Below are positions 50,797-59,878 of a DNA stretch of 64,000 bases, one piece after another. Location of the stretch: contig CAVQCJ010000004.1 of NCBI GenBank assembly GCA_963711005.1, forward strand, positions 434,001 to 498,000, in the 5' to 3' direction. Under the pieces are notes generated by a model. The model was not told the DNA's origin and did no database searches. It saw only the letters and a list, made by a program, of their open reading frames with translations. The stretch comes from CAVQCJ01 sp963711005. GTDB taxonomy: Bacteria > Actinomycetota > Actinomycetes > Prado026. The position numbers were made by a program, and so were the translations under genes. Position 1 is the first letter of the stretch. Every line of letters begins with the position of its first letter.

Positions 50797-52578
50797 TCAG
50801 AGGGTCGGAGTGGACTTCAGCAGCGACACGTAGCGACGGTGCCGGGCGAGCAGGTGCGCCAGGCACAGCAGAGTGTGAGCCAGCGCGGCGATCATCAGCA
50901 GGGCCCAGTGCGGGTGCGAGACGTGCACGTGGAAGACGCCGAACACGTCGAGGTCCCGAGTGTCGGCCAGCTGTACCGATGCCTTGATCGCGGCCAGCGA
51001 GACCGCCCCGACACTGATCAGCAGCAGGGTCAGCATGGCGATGATCGTGGCGAGCGAGGAGCGCTTCAGCGCCTTCTCGTCGAAGCGCGAGACCAACCAC
51101 CCGGACAGGATCGCCGGGACGCTCAGAGCCAGGGTGACCAGGCCGACCTTGCCACCCACGGCCCCGGACGGGTCGGCCGATCCGAACACCTGGTCGTGGT
51201 GGTAGCCGATGAGCCACACCAGGAACGTGAGCGCGCTCGACAGCAGGGTGATCGGACCGAGCAGCCCGGGCGGGACCTCGCGGAAGTCCAGGGCCATGAA
51301 GGCGGAGACCGGCCTCGCGCGGACCCCGCGCGGGTCCGTCGTCGGGGGCGCCCCGGTCCGTGCCGTGAGTGTCTTGTAGTCCAGGTCGCGGGCGAGCAGG
51401 TGCACGGCGGCCAGACCCAGAGTGTCGGAGAACGCGGCGATCGGTTCCCTGGCCGCGGACGTCACCACGGGCGTGATGGGCATGGTGTCGCGCGCGGCCT
51501 GGACCAGGACCTGCCGACCGGCCAGGTACAACCCGTCCGGCGCCGTCGCCTCGACGTGGACGCTCGGTGCCGTGAACAGGTGCGGGAGCGGTAGGAGATA
51601 CGTGCGGACGCGCAGCCCGAGGAAGATCCGGACCTGGTCGAGGAACCCGCGCAGATGGTCGGTCCGCCGTTCTGAGCGCGTCAGCGTCACCTCGACACAG
51701 GTGCCGGGGGCGCCGGACACGTGCGCGACGAGGAACGTCGAGCCGGACAGCGCGTTCAGCAGGTGGATCAGCTCGGACCGGCGGTCCGGGCTCACCGCTG
51801 CGCCGCACACGTCCGCCTGCTCGATCACGTCCCGGATGCGCGCGGCGCGGCCGCGGTGCTGGGAGAAGGCGACGGCCCACGCGGCGGCCACGACCGCCCG
51901 CTGCCGTTGGGTGATCGACGGCGCCGCGACATAGGCGCTGCGGTACAGCCGGTCGATGGTCACGGCGAGGACCCCGATCGTCTCCCGGTACGTCAGCACC
52001 CGTGCGCTGCCGCCCTCGGCCGTGGTGGTCACTCCGTCGTTGATGATGCCCTTGCGACTGCGCAGGATCGGTACCAGCACCGAGACCGAGGCTCGGTCCG
52101 GGCCGGGTGGGAGCACCATCTCGCGGATCGTCGAGCTGACGATGTACTCGTCGTGCAGGGTGAGCTTCTCGGTGAGTCGCCTGGTCCCCGATCGAGCGTG
52201 CACGATGGTGTGCAGCAGGCTGGCGATCTCGGCACCGGAGTAGGTGGCCTCCGCGTTGTCGAACTCCGCGGAGATCAGGCGGCGGCGACCGTCCAGCTGG
52301 GAGTCCGGGTCGGTGTCCTCGTCTGCCAGCAGAGCCACCGTCGGGCTCGGTTCACCCGGGGTCGGGACCCGGATCAGCAGCCGCAGCAGCAGCGCGAGCG
52401 CCGCCCCCAGGACGAGGACCAGGGTCAGCCAGCCGAGGGCCTCGCCCTGGGAGACCACGTTCGTGGGTGCGTCGACGAAGGCGGCCACCGCCACCGCACA
52501 CAAGCCGACGAAGAACAGCACCATCCGGAGCAGGATCTTCAGCCGACGACCGCCGGCGGCGTTCCTGTACTCGTCCAC
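50797..52578 (-). CDS. Uncharacterised polytopic membrane protein, 593 residues
   Basis: Two N-terminal transmembrane segments (about 15-38 and 50-72), then a cytoplasmic or extracytoplasmic domain of about 370 residues with no cysteine motif or known signature, then four C-terminal transmembrane segments (LITLLSSALTFLVWLIGY-like, VGLVTLALSVPAIL, LATIIAMLTLLLISVGA and HWALLMIAALAHTLLCLAHLL). The last helices resemble none that I recognise. The start GTG 52578 is chosen to remove a Cys/Arg-rich extension. Its neighbour is the 118-residue gene. A guess of transporter or sensor would be unsupported. Confidence 0.65.
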   Translation of the reverse strand: MDEYRNAAGGRRLKILLRMVLFFVGLCAVAVAAFVDAPTNVVSQGEALGWLTLVLVLGAALALLLRLLIRVPTPGEPSPTVALLADEDTDPDSQLDGRRRLISAEFDNAEATYSGAEIASLLHTIVHARSGTRRLTEKLTLHDEYIVSSTIREMVLPPGPDRASVSVLVPILRSRKGIINDGVTTTAEGGSARVLTYRETIGVLAVTIDRLYRSAYVAAPSITQRQRAVVAAAWAVAFSQHRGRAARIRDVIEQADVCGAAVSPDRRSELIHLLNALSGSTFLVAHVSGAPGTCVEVTLTRSERRTDHLRGFLDQVRIFLGLRVRTYLLPLPHLFTAPSVHVEATAPDGLYLAGRQVLVQAARDTMPITPVVTSAAREPIAAFSDTLGLAAVHLLARDLDYKTLTARTGAPPTTDPRGVRARPVSAFMALDFREVPPGLLGPITLLSSALTFLVWLIGYHHDQVFGSADPSGAVGGKVGLVTLALSVPAILSGWLVSRFDEKALKRSSLATIIAMLTLLLISVGAVSLAAIKASVQLADTRDLDVFGVFHVHVSHPHWALLMIAALAHTLLCLAHLLARHRRYVSLLKSTPTL

Positions 52579-52698
52579 GCCGTGCCTGCCCCCGTCCGTC
52601 CGGAACCCGCGGCAGGACGTTAGACCGCAAGCCCGGTCCGGCACCCCGACAACGCCGACATGTGGACACCGTTTCGGCGGATTGGTGAGCTGCGGCGG

Positions 52699-53856
52699 TC
52701 AGAGCGCCGGCAGGACCGCCCACACCAGGGGCACGCCGGGGCGGTAGGCGAGATGGATGTACGAGGGGGCGTCCAGGACGACCAGGTCGGCGCGGGCACC
52801 GGTCGTCAACGTGCCGACGTCGGCGCGACGCAGTGCCCGCGCGCCGCCGGCCGTCGCCGCCCACAGCGCCTCGGCCGGCGTCATGCGCATCTCGCGGACC
52901 GCGAGCGCCAGGCACAGCGCCATGCTCGTGGTGTACGAGGACCCGGGGTTGCAGTCGGTCGCGATCGCGACGGTGACGCCGGCGTCGATGAGCCGGCGCG
53001 CGTCCGGGTACGGCGAGCGGGTCGAGAACTCGGCGGCCGGGAGCAACGTCGCGACCGTCCCGGACGCGGCCAGCGCGTCGACGTCGGCGTCGTCGAGGTA
53101 CGTGCAGTGGTCGACGCTCGCCGCACCGACCTCGACGGCGACCTGCACCCCGGGTCCGTGCTGGAGCTGGTTGCCGTGCAGCCGCGGGAGCAGCCCGTGC
53201 GCGACCCCGGCAGCGACGACCGCGCGGGTCTCGTCCGCGTCGAACGCGCCGCGGTCGCAGAACACGTCGACCCAGCGCGCGTGCGGCGCACAGGCGTCCA
53301 GCATCGGGCCGGCGACCAGCTCGACGTACGCGTCGCGCCGCCCCTCGTACTCCGGCGGCACGACGTGCGCCCCGAGGAACGTCGTCTCCGGGGTGAGGCG
53401 GCGCGCGACCGACAGCGAGCGAGCCTCGTCGTCGACGGTGAGCCCGTAGCCGCTCTTGCACTCGAACGTCGTCGTGCCGCCGCGGCGCATCTCGTCGACG
53501 AGGCGGCGCAGGTGGCGCTCGAGGCTTGCGTCGTCGGCGGCCCTCGTCGCCGCGACGGTGCTGCGGATGCCCCCGGCGCTGTACGGCTGCCCGGCCATCC
53601 GCGCCGCGAACTCCTCGGCGCGGTCGCCGGCGAACACCAGGTGCGCGTGGCTGTCCACGAAACCTGGGACGACGGCCCGGCCCTCGACGTCGACGCGCTC
53701 GTCGGCATCCGGGGCGACCGTGGCCGGACCCACCCAGGCCACCACGCCGGCGTCCACGACGACCGCGGCGTCCGTGAGCAGCCCGAGCCGGCTGCCGTCG
53801 CCGAGCTGCGCGTCGTTGGTGACGAGCTGGCCGATGCCCGTGACCAGCGTGCTCAC
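52699..53856 (-). CDS. hutI: Imidazolonepropionase
   Basis: Third step of histidine breakdown: 4-imidazolone-5-propionate to N-formimino-L-glutamate. The protein has 385 residues, an amidohydrolase-type enzyme. The metal-binding VDSHAHLVFAGDR and the later VVPPEY, GLLPRLHGNQLQHG and TDCNPGSSYT segments match the family. It ends the hut operon on the minus strand. Its ATG overlaps the hutF stop by four bases, so they are coupled. Confidence 0.96.
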   Translation of the reverse strand: MSTLVTGIGQLVTNDAQLGDGSRLGLLTDAAVVVDAGVVAWVGPATVAPDADERVDVEGRAVVPGFVDSHAHLVFAGDRAEEFAARMAGQPYSAGGIRSTVAATRAADDASLERHLRRLVDEMRRGGTTTFECKSGYGLTVDDEARSLSVARRLTPETTFLGAHVVPPEYEGRRDAYVELVAGPMLDACAPHARWVDVFCDRGAFDADETRAVVAAGVAHGLLPRLHGNQLQHGPGVQVAVEVGAASVDHCTYLDDADVDALAASGTVATLLPAAEFSTRSPYPDARRLIDAGVTVAIATDCNPGSSYTTSMALCLALAVREMRMTPAEALWAATAGGARALRRADVGTLTTGARADLVVLDAPSYIHLAYRPGVPLVWAVLPAL

Positions 53857-55211
53857 GGCAGCACCCCGGCGATGGCGTCGGCCAGCGCCCGCCCGACGTC
53901 CGGGACGCGGACGTGCACGCCGTCATCGACCACGAGCTCCCCGCCGACCACGACGTGCGAGACGTCGGCGGCGCCGGCGGCGAACACGGCGGCCTCCGGC
54001 CCGTGCCCGGCGCCCGCGGTGCGGACCGAGTCGAGCCGGACCGCGGCCAGGTCGGCCCAGGCGCCCGGTGCGATCCGGCCGCCGTCGGGGCGGCCCAGGG
54101 CGTGCCAGCCGGCCGAGCTGGCGGCCCGCAGCAGCGTGGCGGCGTCGAAGTGGCCGCGCCGCATCGACACCAGCCGCTCGTCCAGCTCGACCGCGCGGGC
54201 CTCCTCGAACAGGTCGATGACAGCGTGGCTGTCCGAGCCCAGCGACAGCGGCGACCCGGCGTCGAGGAGCGCGCGGGCCGGGCCAACGCCGTCGGCGAGC
54301 TCGCGTTCGGTGGTCGGGCACAGGCAGGCCCCGGTCCGGCTGCTGCCGAGCTGCTCGATGTCCTCCGGGGTCAGGTGCGTCGCGTGCACGGCCGTGCTCG
54401 TCGGCCCGAGCGCGCCGGCGTCGGCGAGCAGCCGGGTCGGCGTCCGTCCGTGCGCCGCGAGGCAGGCCTCGTTCTCGGCCGGCTGCTCGGACAGGTGGAC
54501 GTGCAGAGGCGCGGCGCCGTGCAGCTCGGCCCACCGCGCCACCACCGGGATCTCGTCGGCGGGGACCGCGCGCACCGAGTGCACCGCCGCCCCGACCCGT
54601 ACGTCCGCGGCCGCCGGGTAGGCCGCGTGCAGCGCGGCCGCGCGCTCGGCCCAGACCTGAGCGGAGCCGTCGCCGAAGCGCAGCTGCACACCGTCGAGGG
54701 GGCGCCCGATCCCGCCGCTGAGGTAGCAGGTGTCGAGCAGCGTCAGCCGGACGCCTGCGGTCCGGGCCGCGGCCACCAGCGCGTGCGCCATCTCGTTCGG
54801 GTCGTCGTACGGCTGCCCGCCGGGACCGTGGTGCAGGTAGTGGAACTCGCCGACCAGGGTGATCCCGGCCAGCGCCATCTCGGCGTACACCGCCGTGGCC
54901 AGTGTGAGGTACCGCTGCGGGTCGAGCCGCTCCGCGACGGAGTACATCTGCTCGCGCCAGGTCCAGAACGAGCCGGTGCCCAGCGCGTCGACGGTGTGCG
55001 TGCGGCCGCGCAGCGCCCGGTGGAAGGCGTGCGAGTGCACGTTGGCCAGGCCCGGCAGCGTGAGCCCGGGCAGCCGTGCCGTGCCGTCAGGCGGGGTGCC
55101 GCCGAAGTCCGGGGTCACCCCAGAGATCCGCCCGCCGTCGACCTCGACCAGCACCCGGTGGTGCGAGGTCGGGCCGCCCAACCACGCGTGCTCGCACAGG
55201 TATGTGGTCAC
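53853..55211 (-). CDS. hutF: Formimidoylglutamate deiminase
   Basis: Converts N-formimino-L-glutamate to N-formyl-L-glutamate and ammonia. The protein has 452 residues of the amidohydrolase superfamily. Metal site PGLANVHSHAFHRALRG, later HVHLSEQPAENEAC, ATHLTPEDIEQL and SLGSDSHAVIDLFEE. It defines the two-step (formylglutamate) histidine route instead of the direct formiminohydrolase. Its start overlaps the stop of the upstream M20 amidase gene by four bases. Confidence 0.94.
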   Translation of the reverse strand: MTTYLCEHAWLGGPTSHHRVLVEVDGGRISGVTPDFGGTPPDGTARLPGLTLPGLANVHSHAFHRALRGRTHTVDALGTGSFWTWREQMYSVAERLDPQRYLTLATAVYAEMALAGITLVGEFHYLHHGPGGQPYDDPNEMAHALVAAARTAGVRLTLLDTCYLSGGIGRPLDGVQLRFGDGSAQVWAERAAALHAAYPAAADVRVGAAVHSVRAVPADEIPVVARWAELHGAAPLHVHLSEQPAENEACLAAHGRTPTRLLADAGALGPTSTAVHATHLTPEDIEQLGSSRTGACLCPTTERELADGVGPARALLDAGSPLSLGSDSHAVIDLFEEARAVELDERLVSMRRGHFDAATLLRAASSAGWHALGRPDGGRIAPGAWADLAAVRLDSVRTAGAGHGPEAAVFAAGAADVSHVVVGGELVVDDGVHVRVPDVGRALADAIAGVLP

Positions 55212-56461
55212 TGGTCGTCGTCCCGGGCCAGCAGTCGCTCGACCACCCGAGCCAGGGCGGCGACCCCGGCCAGGCAGTCGGCGAGGTCGGCGTGCTCCGC
55301 GGGGGAGTGCGACACCCCGGTCGGGTTGCGGACGAACAGCATCGCGGCCGGGACGTGGGCGGCGAGCACACCTGCATCGTGCCCGGCCTGGGTCGGCAGC
55401 GTCGGCACGTCGCGGGTGGACGCGCCGACCGCGTCGGCCAGCAACCGCGACAGCGGCCCGTCGAAGCGCACCTCCGGCGACACCGACTCGGTGGTCAGCT
55501 CGACCTTCGTCCCGTCCCGGCCCGCCCGCTGGGTCGCACCTTGCGCGATGTCGGTGACCAGTGTCCCCAGCGACGTCTCGTCCGCCGCCCGCGCGTCCAG
55601 CCAGGCGCGCACCGTCGACGGGATGGCGTTGGTCCCGTTCGGTTCGACCTCGACCCGGCCGAACGTGACCCGCGCGTCCGCCTGCCGGGCCCGCTTGCGC
55701 GCGGCGAGCACGGTCTCGGCGTAGGTCAGCATCGGGTCGCGACGGTCCTCCAGCCGTGTGGTCCCGGCGTGGTTGGCCTCCCCGGTGAAGGTGAACCGGT
55801 ACCGCCCGTGCGGCCAGATCGCGGTCGCCACGCCGACCGGGGCGTCCACGTCCACGAGAGCGCGACCCTGCTCGACGTGCAGCTCGACGAACCGGCCGAT
55901 CCGGCCCAGCGACTCCTCGTCGCGCCCGAGCCGGCCCGGGTCGTGCCCGGCGGCACGCATCGCCTCCGCCATCGACACCCCGTCGGCATCGGTGAGTGCC
56001 CGGGCCCGGTCCGGGTCAAGCGCGCCGGTCAGCAGCCGGGAGCCGGCGCAGGCCACGCCGAACCGCGCACCCTCCTCGTCGGCGAACGCCACGACGGCGA
56101 CCGGACGGCGCGGGTCGGCCGTCGGCGCCGCGGCGCCGACGACGTCGAGCGCGGCGAACGCGGACACCACCCCGAGCGGGCCGTCGTAGGCCCCGCCGTC
56201 CGGCACTGAGTCCAGGTGCGAGCCGAGCACGACCGCCTCGCGGCCAGGCGGGCCCCACCACGCCCAGAGGTTGCCGTTCCGGTCGCTGTGCACGGCCATC
56301 CCGCGCGCCGCCGCGGCGTCGGTGAACCACTCCCGGCAGGCCAGGTCCTCGGCCGTCCACGCGAACCGCCGGTAGCCGCCGTTGCGCGCGTCCCGTCCGA
56401 TCGGCAGCAGTGCGTCCCAGAGCGCGCTGAACGACGTCGGGCCCTCGACCTGGTCGGCCAC
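55208..56461 (-). CDS. M20 family amidase (allantoate amidohydrolase-like), hut-linked
   Basis: A 417-residue M20 metallo-amidase. Metal ligands are visible: His in VVLGSHLDSVPDGG, Asp in YDGPLG, Glu in FADEEGARFG, His in VELHVEQG and His in GVSHSPAEH. Homologues are often called allantoate amidohydrolase or carbamoyl-amino-acid hydrolase. Within this operon the substrate gap is N-formylglutamate deformylation, because no HutG is present. The start GTG 56461 comes four bases after the hutU stop; a longer start would lie inside hutU. Assigning it to histidine breakdown is inference. Confidence 0.85.
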   Translation of the reverse strand: MADQVEGPTSFSALWDALLPIGRDARNGGYRRFAWTAEDLACREWFTDAAAARGMAVHSDRNGNLWAWWGPPGREAVVLGSHLDSVPDGGAYDGPLGVVSAFAALDVVGAAAPTADPRRPVAVVAFADEEGARFGVACAGSRLLTGALDPDRARALTDADGVSMAEAMRAAGHDPGRLGRDEESLGRIGRFVELHVEQGRALVDVDAPVGVATAIWPHGRYRFTFTGEANHAGTTRLEDRRDPMLTYAETVLAARKRARQADARVTFGRVEVEPNGTNAIPSTVRAWLDARAADETSLGTLVTDIAQGATQRAGRDGTKVELTTESVSPEVRFDGPLSRLLADAVGASTRDVPTLPTQAGHDAGVLAAHVPAAMLFVRNPTGVSHSPAEHADLADCLAGVAALARVVERLLARDDDQ

Positions 56462-56465
56462 GCAG

Positions 56466-58133
56466 TCAGCCCTCGGCCATCGGCACGCGAACGCCCCGCT
56501 CGGCGGCCACCTCGGCGGCCCGGTCGTAGCCGGCGTCGACGTGCCGGATGACACCCATGCCCGGGTCGTTGGTCAGCACCCGCTCCAGCTTGGCGCCGGC
56601 CAGGGCGGTGCCGTCGGCGACGCAGACCTGGCCCGCGTGGATCGACCGCCCGATGCCGACGCCGCCGCCGTGGTGGATCGACACCCAGGACGCGCCGGAC
56701 GCGGTGTTCACCAGCGCGTTGAGCAGCGGCCAGTCCGCGATCGCGTCCGACCCGTCGAGCATCGACTCGGTCTCCCGGTAGGGCGAGGCGACCGACCCGC
56801 AGTCCAGGTGGTCGCGGCCGATCGCGACGGGCGCTGAGAGCCGTCCGTCCGCGACCATCTCGTTGAAGCGCATGCCGGCGAGGTGCCGCTCGCCGTAGCC
56901 CAGCCAGCAGATCCGGGCCGGCAGGCCCTGGAAGGCGACCTTCTCGCCGGCCCGCCGGATCCAGCGTTCCAGCGGCTCGTTGTCCGGGAACAGGTCCAGG
57001 ACCGCCGCGTCGGTGGCGGCGATGTCGGCCGGGTCGCCGGACAGCGCTGCCCAGCGGAACGGTCCCTTGCCCTCGCAGAACAGCGGCCGGATGTACGCCG
57101 GCACGAACCCGGGGAAGTCGAACGCGCGCTGGTACCCGGCCAGCTGCGCCTCGCCGCGGATGGAGTTGCCGTAGTCGAACACCTCGGCGCCGGCGTCCAT
57201 GAACCCGACCATGGCCTCGACGTGCTTGGCCATCGACTGCCGCGCCCGCTCGGTGAACTCTTCCGGCTTGGCCTCCGCGTACGCCTGCCAGTCCGCCAGC
57301 TCGACCCCTTCGGGCAGGTACGACAGCGGGTCGTGCGCCGACGTCTGGTCGGTCACCAGGTCGACGGGCACGCCGCGGCGCAGCAGCTCGGGCAGCACGG
57401 TGGCGCAGTTGCCGGCCAGTCCCACCGACAGCGGCCGGCGCTCGGCCTTGGCCGCGAGCACCCGGGTCACGGCGTCGTCGAGGTCGCCGGTCCACTCGTC
57501 CAGGTAGCGGTGGTCGACGCGGCGCTGCAGGCGAGCCGGGTCGACGTCCACGATCAGGCAGACGCCGTCGTTCATCGTCACCGACAACGGCTGCGCGCCG
57601 CCCATGCCGCCGCAGCCGCCGGTCACCGTCAGGGTGCCGGCCAGCGTGCCGCCGGGCCGCTTGGCGGCGATCGCCGCGAACGTCTCGTACGTGCCCTGCA
57701 GGATGCCCTGCGTGCCGATGTAGATCCACGAGCCCGCAGTCATCTGGCCGTACATCGTCAGGCCCAGGTGCTCGAGACGGCGGAACTCCGGCCACGTCGC
57801 CCAGTCCGGGACCAGGTTCGAGTTGGCCAGCAGGACTCGCGGGGCCCACTCGTGCGTGCGCAGCACGCCGACCGGTTTGCCGGACTGGACCAGCAGCGTC
57901 TCGTCGTCGGCCAGACCCTGCAGCGTGCGCACGATCGCGTCGTACGCCGACCAGCTGCGCGCGGCCCGCCCGGTGCCGCCGTAGACCACCAGGTCGTCGG
58001 GGCGCTCGGCCACCTCGGGGTCGAGGTTGTTCATCAGCATCCGCATGGCGGCCTCGGTCTGCCAGCTGCGGCAGCTCAGCTGCGTGCCGCGCGGGGACCG
58101 GACGGGGCGCGGCCCGGAGACGGTGATGCTCAT
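56466..58133 (-). CDS. hutU: Urocanate hydratase
   Basis: Second step of histidine breakdown: urocanate to imidazolonepropionate, with a tightly bound NAD. The protein has 555 residues, the normal length. Seen: NNLDPEVAERPDDLVVYGGTG-type N terminus in short, GCGGMGGAQPLSV for NAD binding, the Cys and Asp residues of the CWLGYGERH and DHLDCGSVASPYRET segments. The ATG at 58133 follows AAAGAGG. It is separated from hutH by 86 bases that include a short tandem repeat. Confidence 0.97.
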   Translation of the reverse strand: MSITVSGPRPVRSPRGTQLSCRSWQTEAAMRMLMNNLDPEVAERPDDLVVYGGTGRAARSWSAYDAIVRTLQGLADDETLLVQSGKPVGVLRTHEWAPRVLLANSNLVPDWATWPEFRRLEHLGLTMYGQMTAGSWIYIGTQGILQGTYETFAAIAAKRPGGTLAGTLTVTGGCGGMGGAQPLSVTMNDGVCLIVDVDPARLQRRVDHRYLDEWTGDLDDAVTRVLAAKAERRPLSVGLAGNCATVLPELLRRGVPVDLVTDQTSAHDPLSYLPEGVELADWQAYAEAKPEEFTERARQSMAKHVEAMVGFMDAGAEVFDYGNSIRGEAQLAGYQRAFDFPGFVPAYIRPLFCEGKGPFRWAALSGDPADIAATDAAVLDLFPDNEPLERWIRRAGEKVAFQGLPARICWLGYGERHLAGMRFNEMVADGRLSAPVAIGRDHLDCGSVASPYRETESMLDGSDAIADWPLLNALVNTASGASWVSIHHGGGVGIGRSIHAGQVCVADGTALAGAKLERVLTNDPGMGVIRHVDAGYDRAAEVAAERGVRVPMAEG

Positions 58134-58187
58134 CGCGTACCTCTTTCGCGTGTTGTTCCGGTCGTTGTTCCGCGTTTTGCTCGCCTG

Positions 58188-58211
58188 CTGTTTCCCGTGC
58201 TGTTTCCCGTG
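58188..58211. repeat. 12-bp tandem repeat in the hutH-hutU gap
   Basis: CTGTTTCCCGTG occurs twice in a row. A second pair, GTTGTTCC, occurs at 58152 and 58164. The spacer is AT-richer than its surroundings. It may be a processing or regulatory site; nothing more is evident. Confidence 0.7.
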
Positions 58212-58219
58212 CGGGACGT

Positions 58220-59770
58220 TCAGGCCAGCGCGCCGACGGCCGACTCCGCGGCAGCCAGCAACGAGCCGTCGGCGACCATCGCCACGGCGGTTTCGATCTC
58301 GGGGGACAGGTGCCGGTCCGGACCGGGGCCGGCCACCCTGGCGCGCAGCACGGCGACGACGGCGGCGGTCCCGGGCGCCGGCGTCAGCGGCGCGCGCAGG
58401 TCCAGCGCGCGGGCCGCGGTGAGGATCTCGATCGCGAGCACCCGGGTCAGCGCGTCGACGGACCGGCGCAGCTTGCGCGCGGCCGACCAGCCCATCGAGA
58501 CGTGGTCCTCCTGCATCGCCGACGAGGGGATCGAGTCGACGCTCGCCGGCACCGCCAGCCGCTTCATCTCGCTGACCAGGGCCGCCTGCGTGTACTGGGC
58601 GATCATGTGCCCGGAGTCGACGCCGGGGTCGCCGGCCAGGAACGGCGGCAGCCCGTGCGAGCGGGCGACGTCGAGCTGCCGGTCGGTGCGGCGCTCGCTG
58701 ATCGACGCGAGGTCGGCCGCGACGATCGCGAGGAAGTCGAGCACGTAGCCGACCGGGGCGCCGTGGAAGTTGCCGTTGGAGCGCACCCGGCCGTCGTCGA
58801 GCACCACCGGGTTGTCGACCGCGGACGCCAGCTCGCGGGCCGCGACGGTCTGCGCGTGCGCGATCGTGTCGCGGACCGCGCCGGCCACCTGCGGGGCGCA
58901 GCGCAGCGAGTACGCGTCCTGCACGATCAGGCAGTCCTCACGGTGCGACTCGACGATGGCCGAGCCGGCCAGCAGGCGGGTCATGTTGGCGGCGGCGACT
59001 GCCTGGCCGACCTGCGGGCGCAGCGCCTGCAGGTCCGCGGCGAAGACCGCGTCGGTACCCAGCAGCGCCTCGACGCTCATCGCCGCCGAGACGTCCGCCG
59101 TCCGGACCAGCCGCTGCAGGTCGTGCAGGGCCAGCACCAGCATCCCGAGCATGCCGTCGGTGCCGTTGATGAGCGCCAGGCCCTCCTTGGCGGCGAGCTC
59201 GCGCGGCGCGATCCCGGCCGCGGCCAGCGCCTGCGCGGCGGGCTGCCGGACCCCGGCGGCGTCCCGCACGTCGCCCTCGCCCATCACGGCCAGCGCGCAG
59301 TGCGCCAGCGGTGCCAGGTCGCCCGAGCAGCCGAGCGAGCCGTACTCGTGCACCACCGGCGTGATGCCGGCGTTGAGCAGGTCCGCGTACGCCTGGGCCG
59401 TCGCGGGGTCGGCGCCGGTGTGGCCGGAGGCCAGCGTGCGCAGGCGCAGCAGCATGAGCGCCCGCACCACCTCGCGCTCGACCTCGGGGCCGGAGCCTGC
59501 GGCATGCGAGCGGACCAGCGAACGCTGCAGCTGGGCCCGCATGGCCGGGTCGATGTACCGGGTCGCGAGGGCGCCGAACCCGGTCGAGACGCCGTACACG
59601 GGCTCCCCGCTGGCGGCCAGCTCGTCGATCACCGCGCGGGCCTTGGCGAGCACGGCGAGCGCCTCCGGCGCGAGCTCGATCCGGGCCCCGTCCCGGGCGA
59701 CCGCGACCACCTCGAGCGGGTCCAGGGGAGCGGCGGAGACGGACACCGTCGACGCAGGGCTGGCGTTCAT
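58220..59770 (-). CDS. hutH: Histidine ammonia-lyase
   Basis: First step of histidine breakdown: elimination of ammonia to urocanate, using a self-made MIO electrophile. The protein has 516 residues. The MIO tripeptide region is YGSLGCSGDLAPLAH, with Cys148-Ser149-Gly150 where Ala-Ser-Gly is the textbook form. Other family features are GVSTGFGALATRYI and GALA-type helices at the end. The ATG at 59770 begins the minus-strand operon. Its promoter region is shared with the divergent IclR gene and contains a perfect palindrome. Confidence 0.95.
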   Translation of the reverse strand: MNASPASTVSVSAAPLDPLEVVAVARDGARIELAPEALAVLAKARAVIDELAASGEPVYGVSTGFGALATRYIDPAMRAQLQRSLVRSHAAGSGPEVEREVVRALMLLRLRTLASGHTGADPATAQAYADLLNAGITPVVHEYGSLGCSGDLAPLAHCALAVMGEGDVRDAAGVRQPAAQALAAAGIAPRELAAKEGLALINGTDGMLGMLVLALHDLQRLVRTADVSAAMSVEALLGTDAVFAADLQALRPQVGQAVAAANMTRLLAGSAIVESHREDCLIVQDAYSLRCAPQVAGAVRDTIAHAQTVAARELASAVDNPVVLDDGRVRSNGNFHGAPVGYVLDFLAIVAADLASISERRTDRQLDVARSHGLPPFLAGDPGVDSGHMIAQYTQAALVSEMKRLAVPASVDSIPSSAMQEDHVSMGWSAARKLRRSVDALTRVLAIEILTAARALDLRAPLTPAPGTAAVVAVLRARVAGPGPDRHLSPEIETAVAMVADGSLLAAAESAVGALA

Positions 59771-59823
59771 GCCCCCATTGGATCGGTCCGGGGTCGGTGC
59801 GTCTGCGTGCGGAGGTCACAATA

Positions 59824-59841
59824 TGTCTGGTATCTCAGACA
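59824..59841. promoter_or_regulatory. Candidate operator of the hut-linked IclR regulator
   Basis: TGTCTG and CAGACA form a perfect 6-bp inverted repeat around GTATCT. It lies between divergent hutH and the IclR gene, where a local regulator would bind. The reverse strand has a CATATT -10-like box for hutH just beside it. Confidence 0.6.
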
Positions 59842-59878
59842 CCGCACGGAGAGCTCCAGAGCTGGGGAGGGGGCGGCG

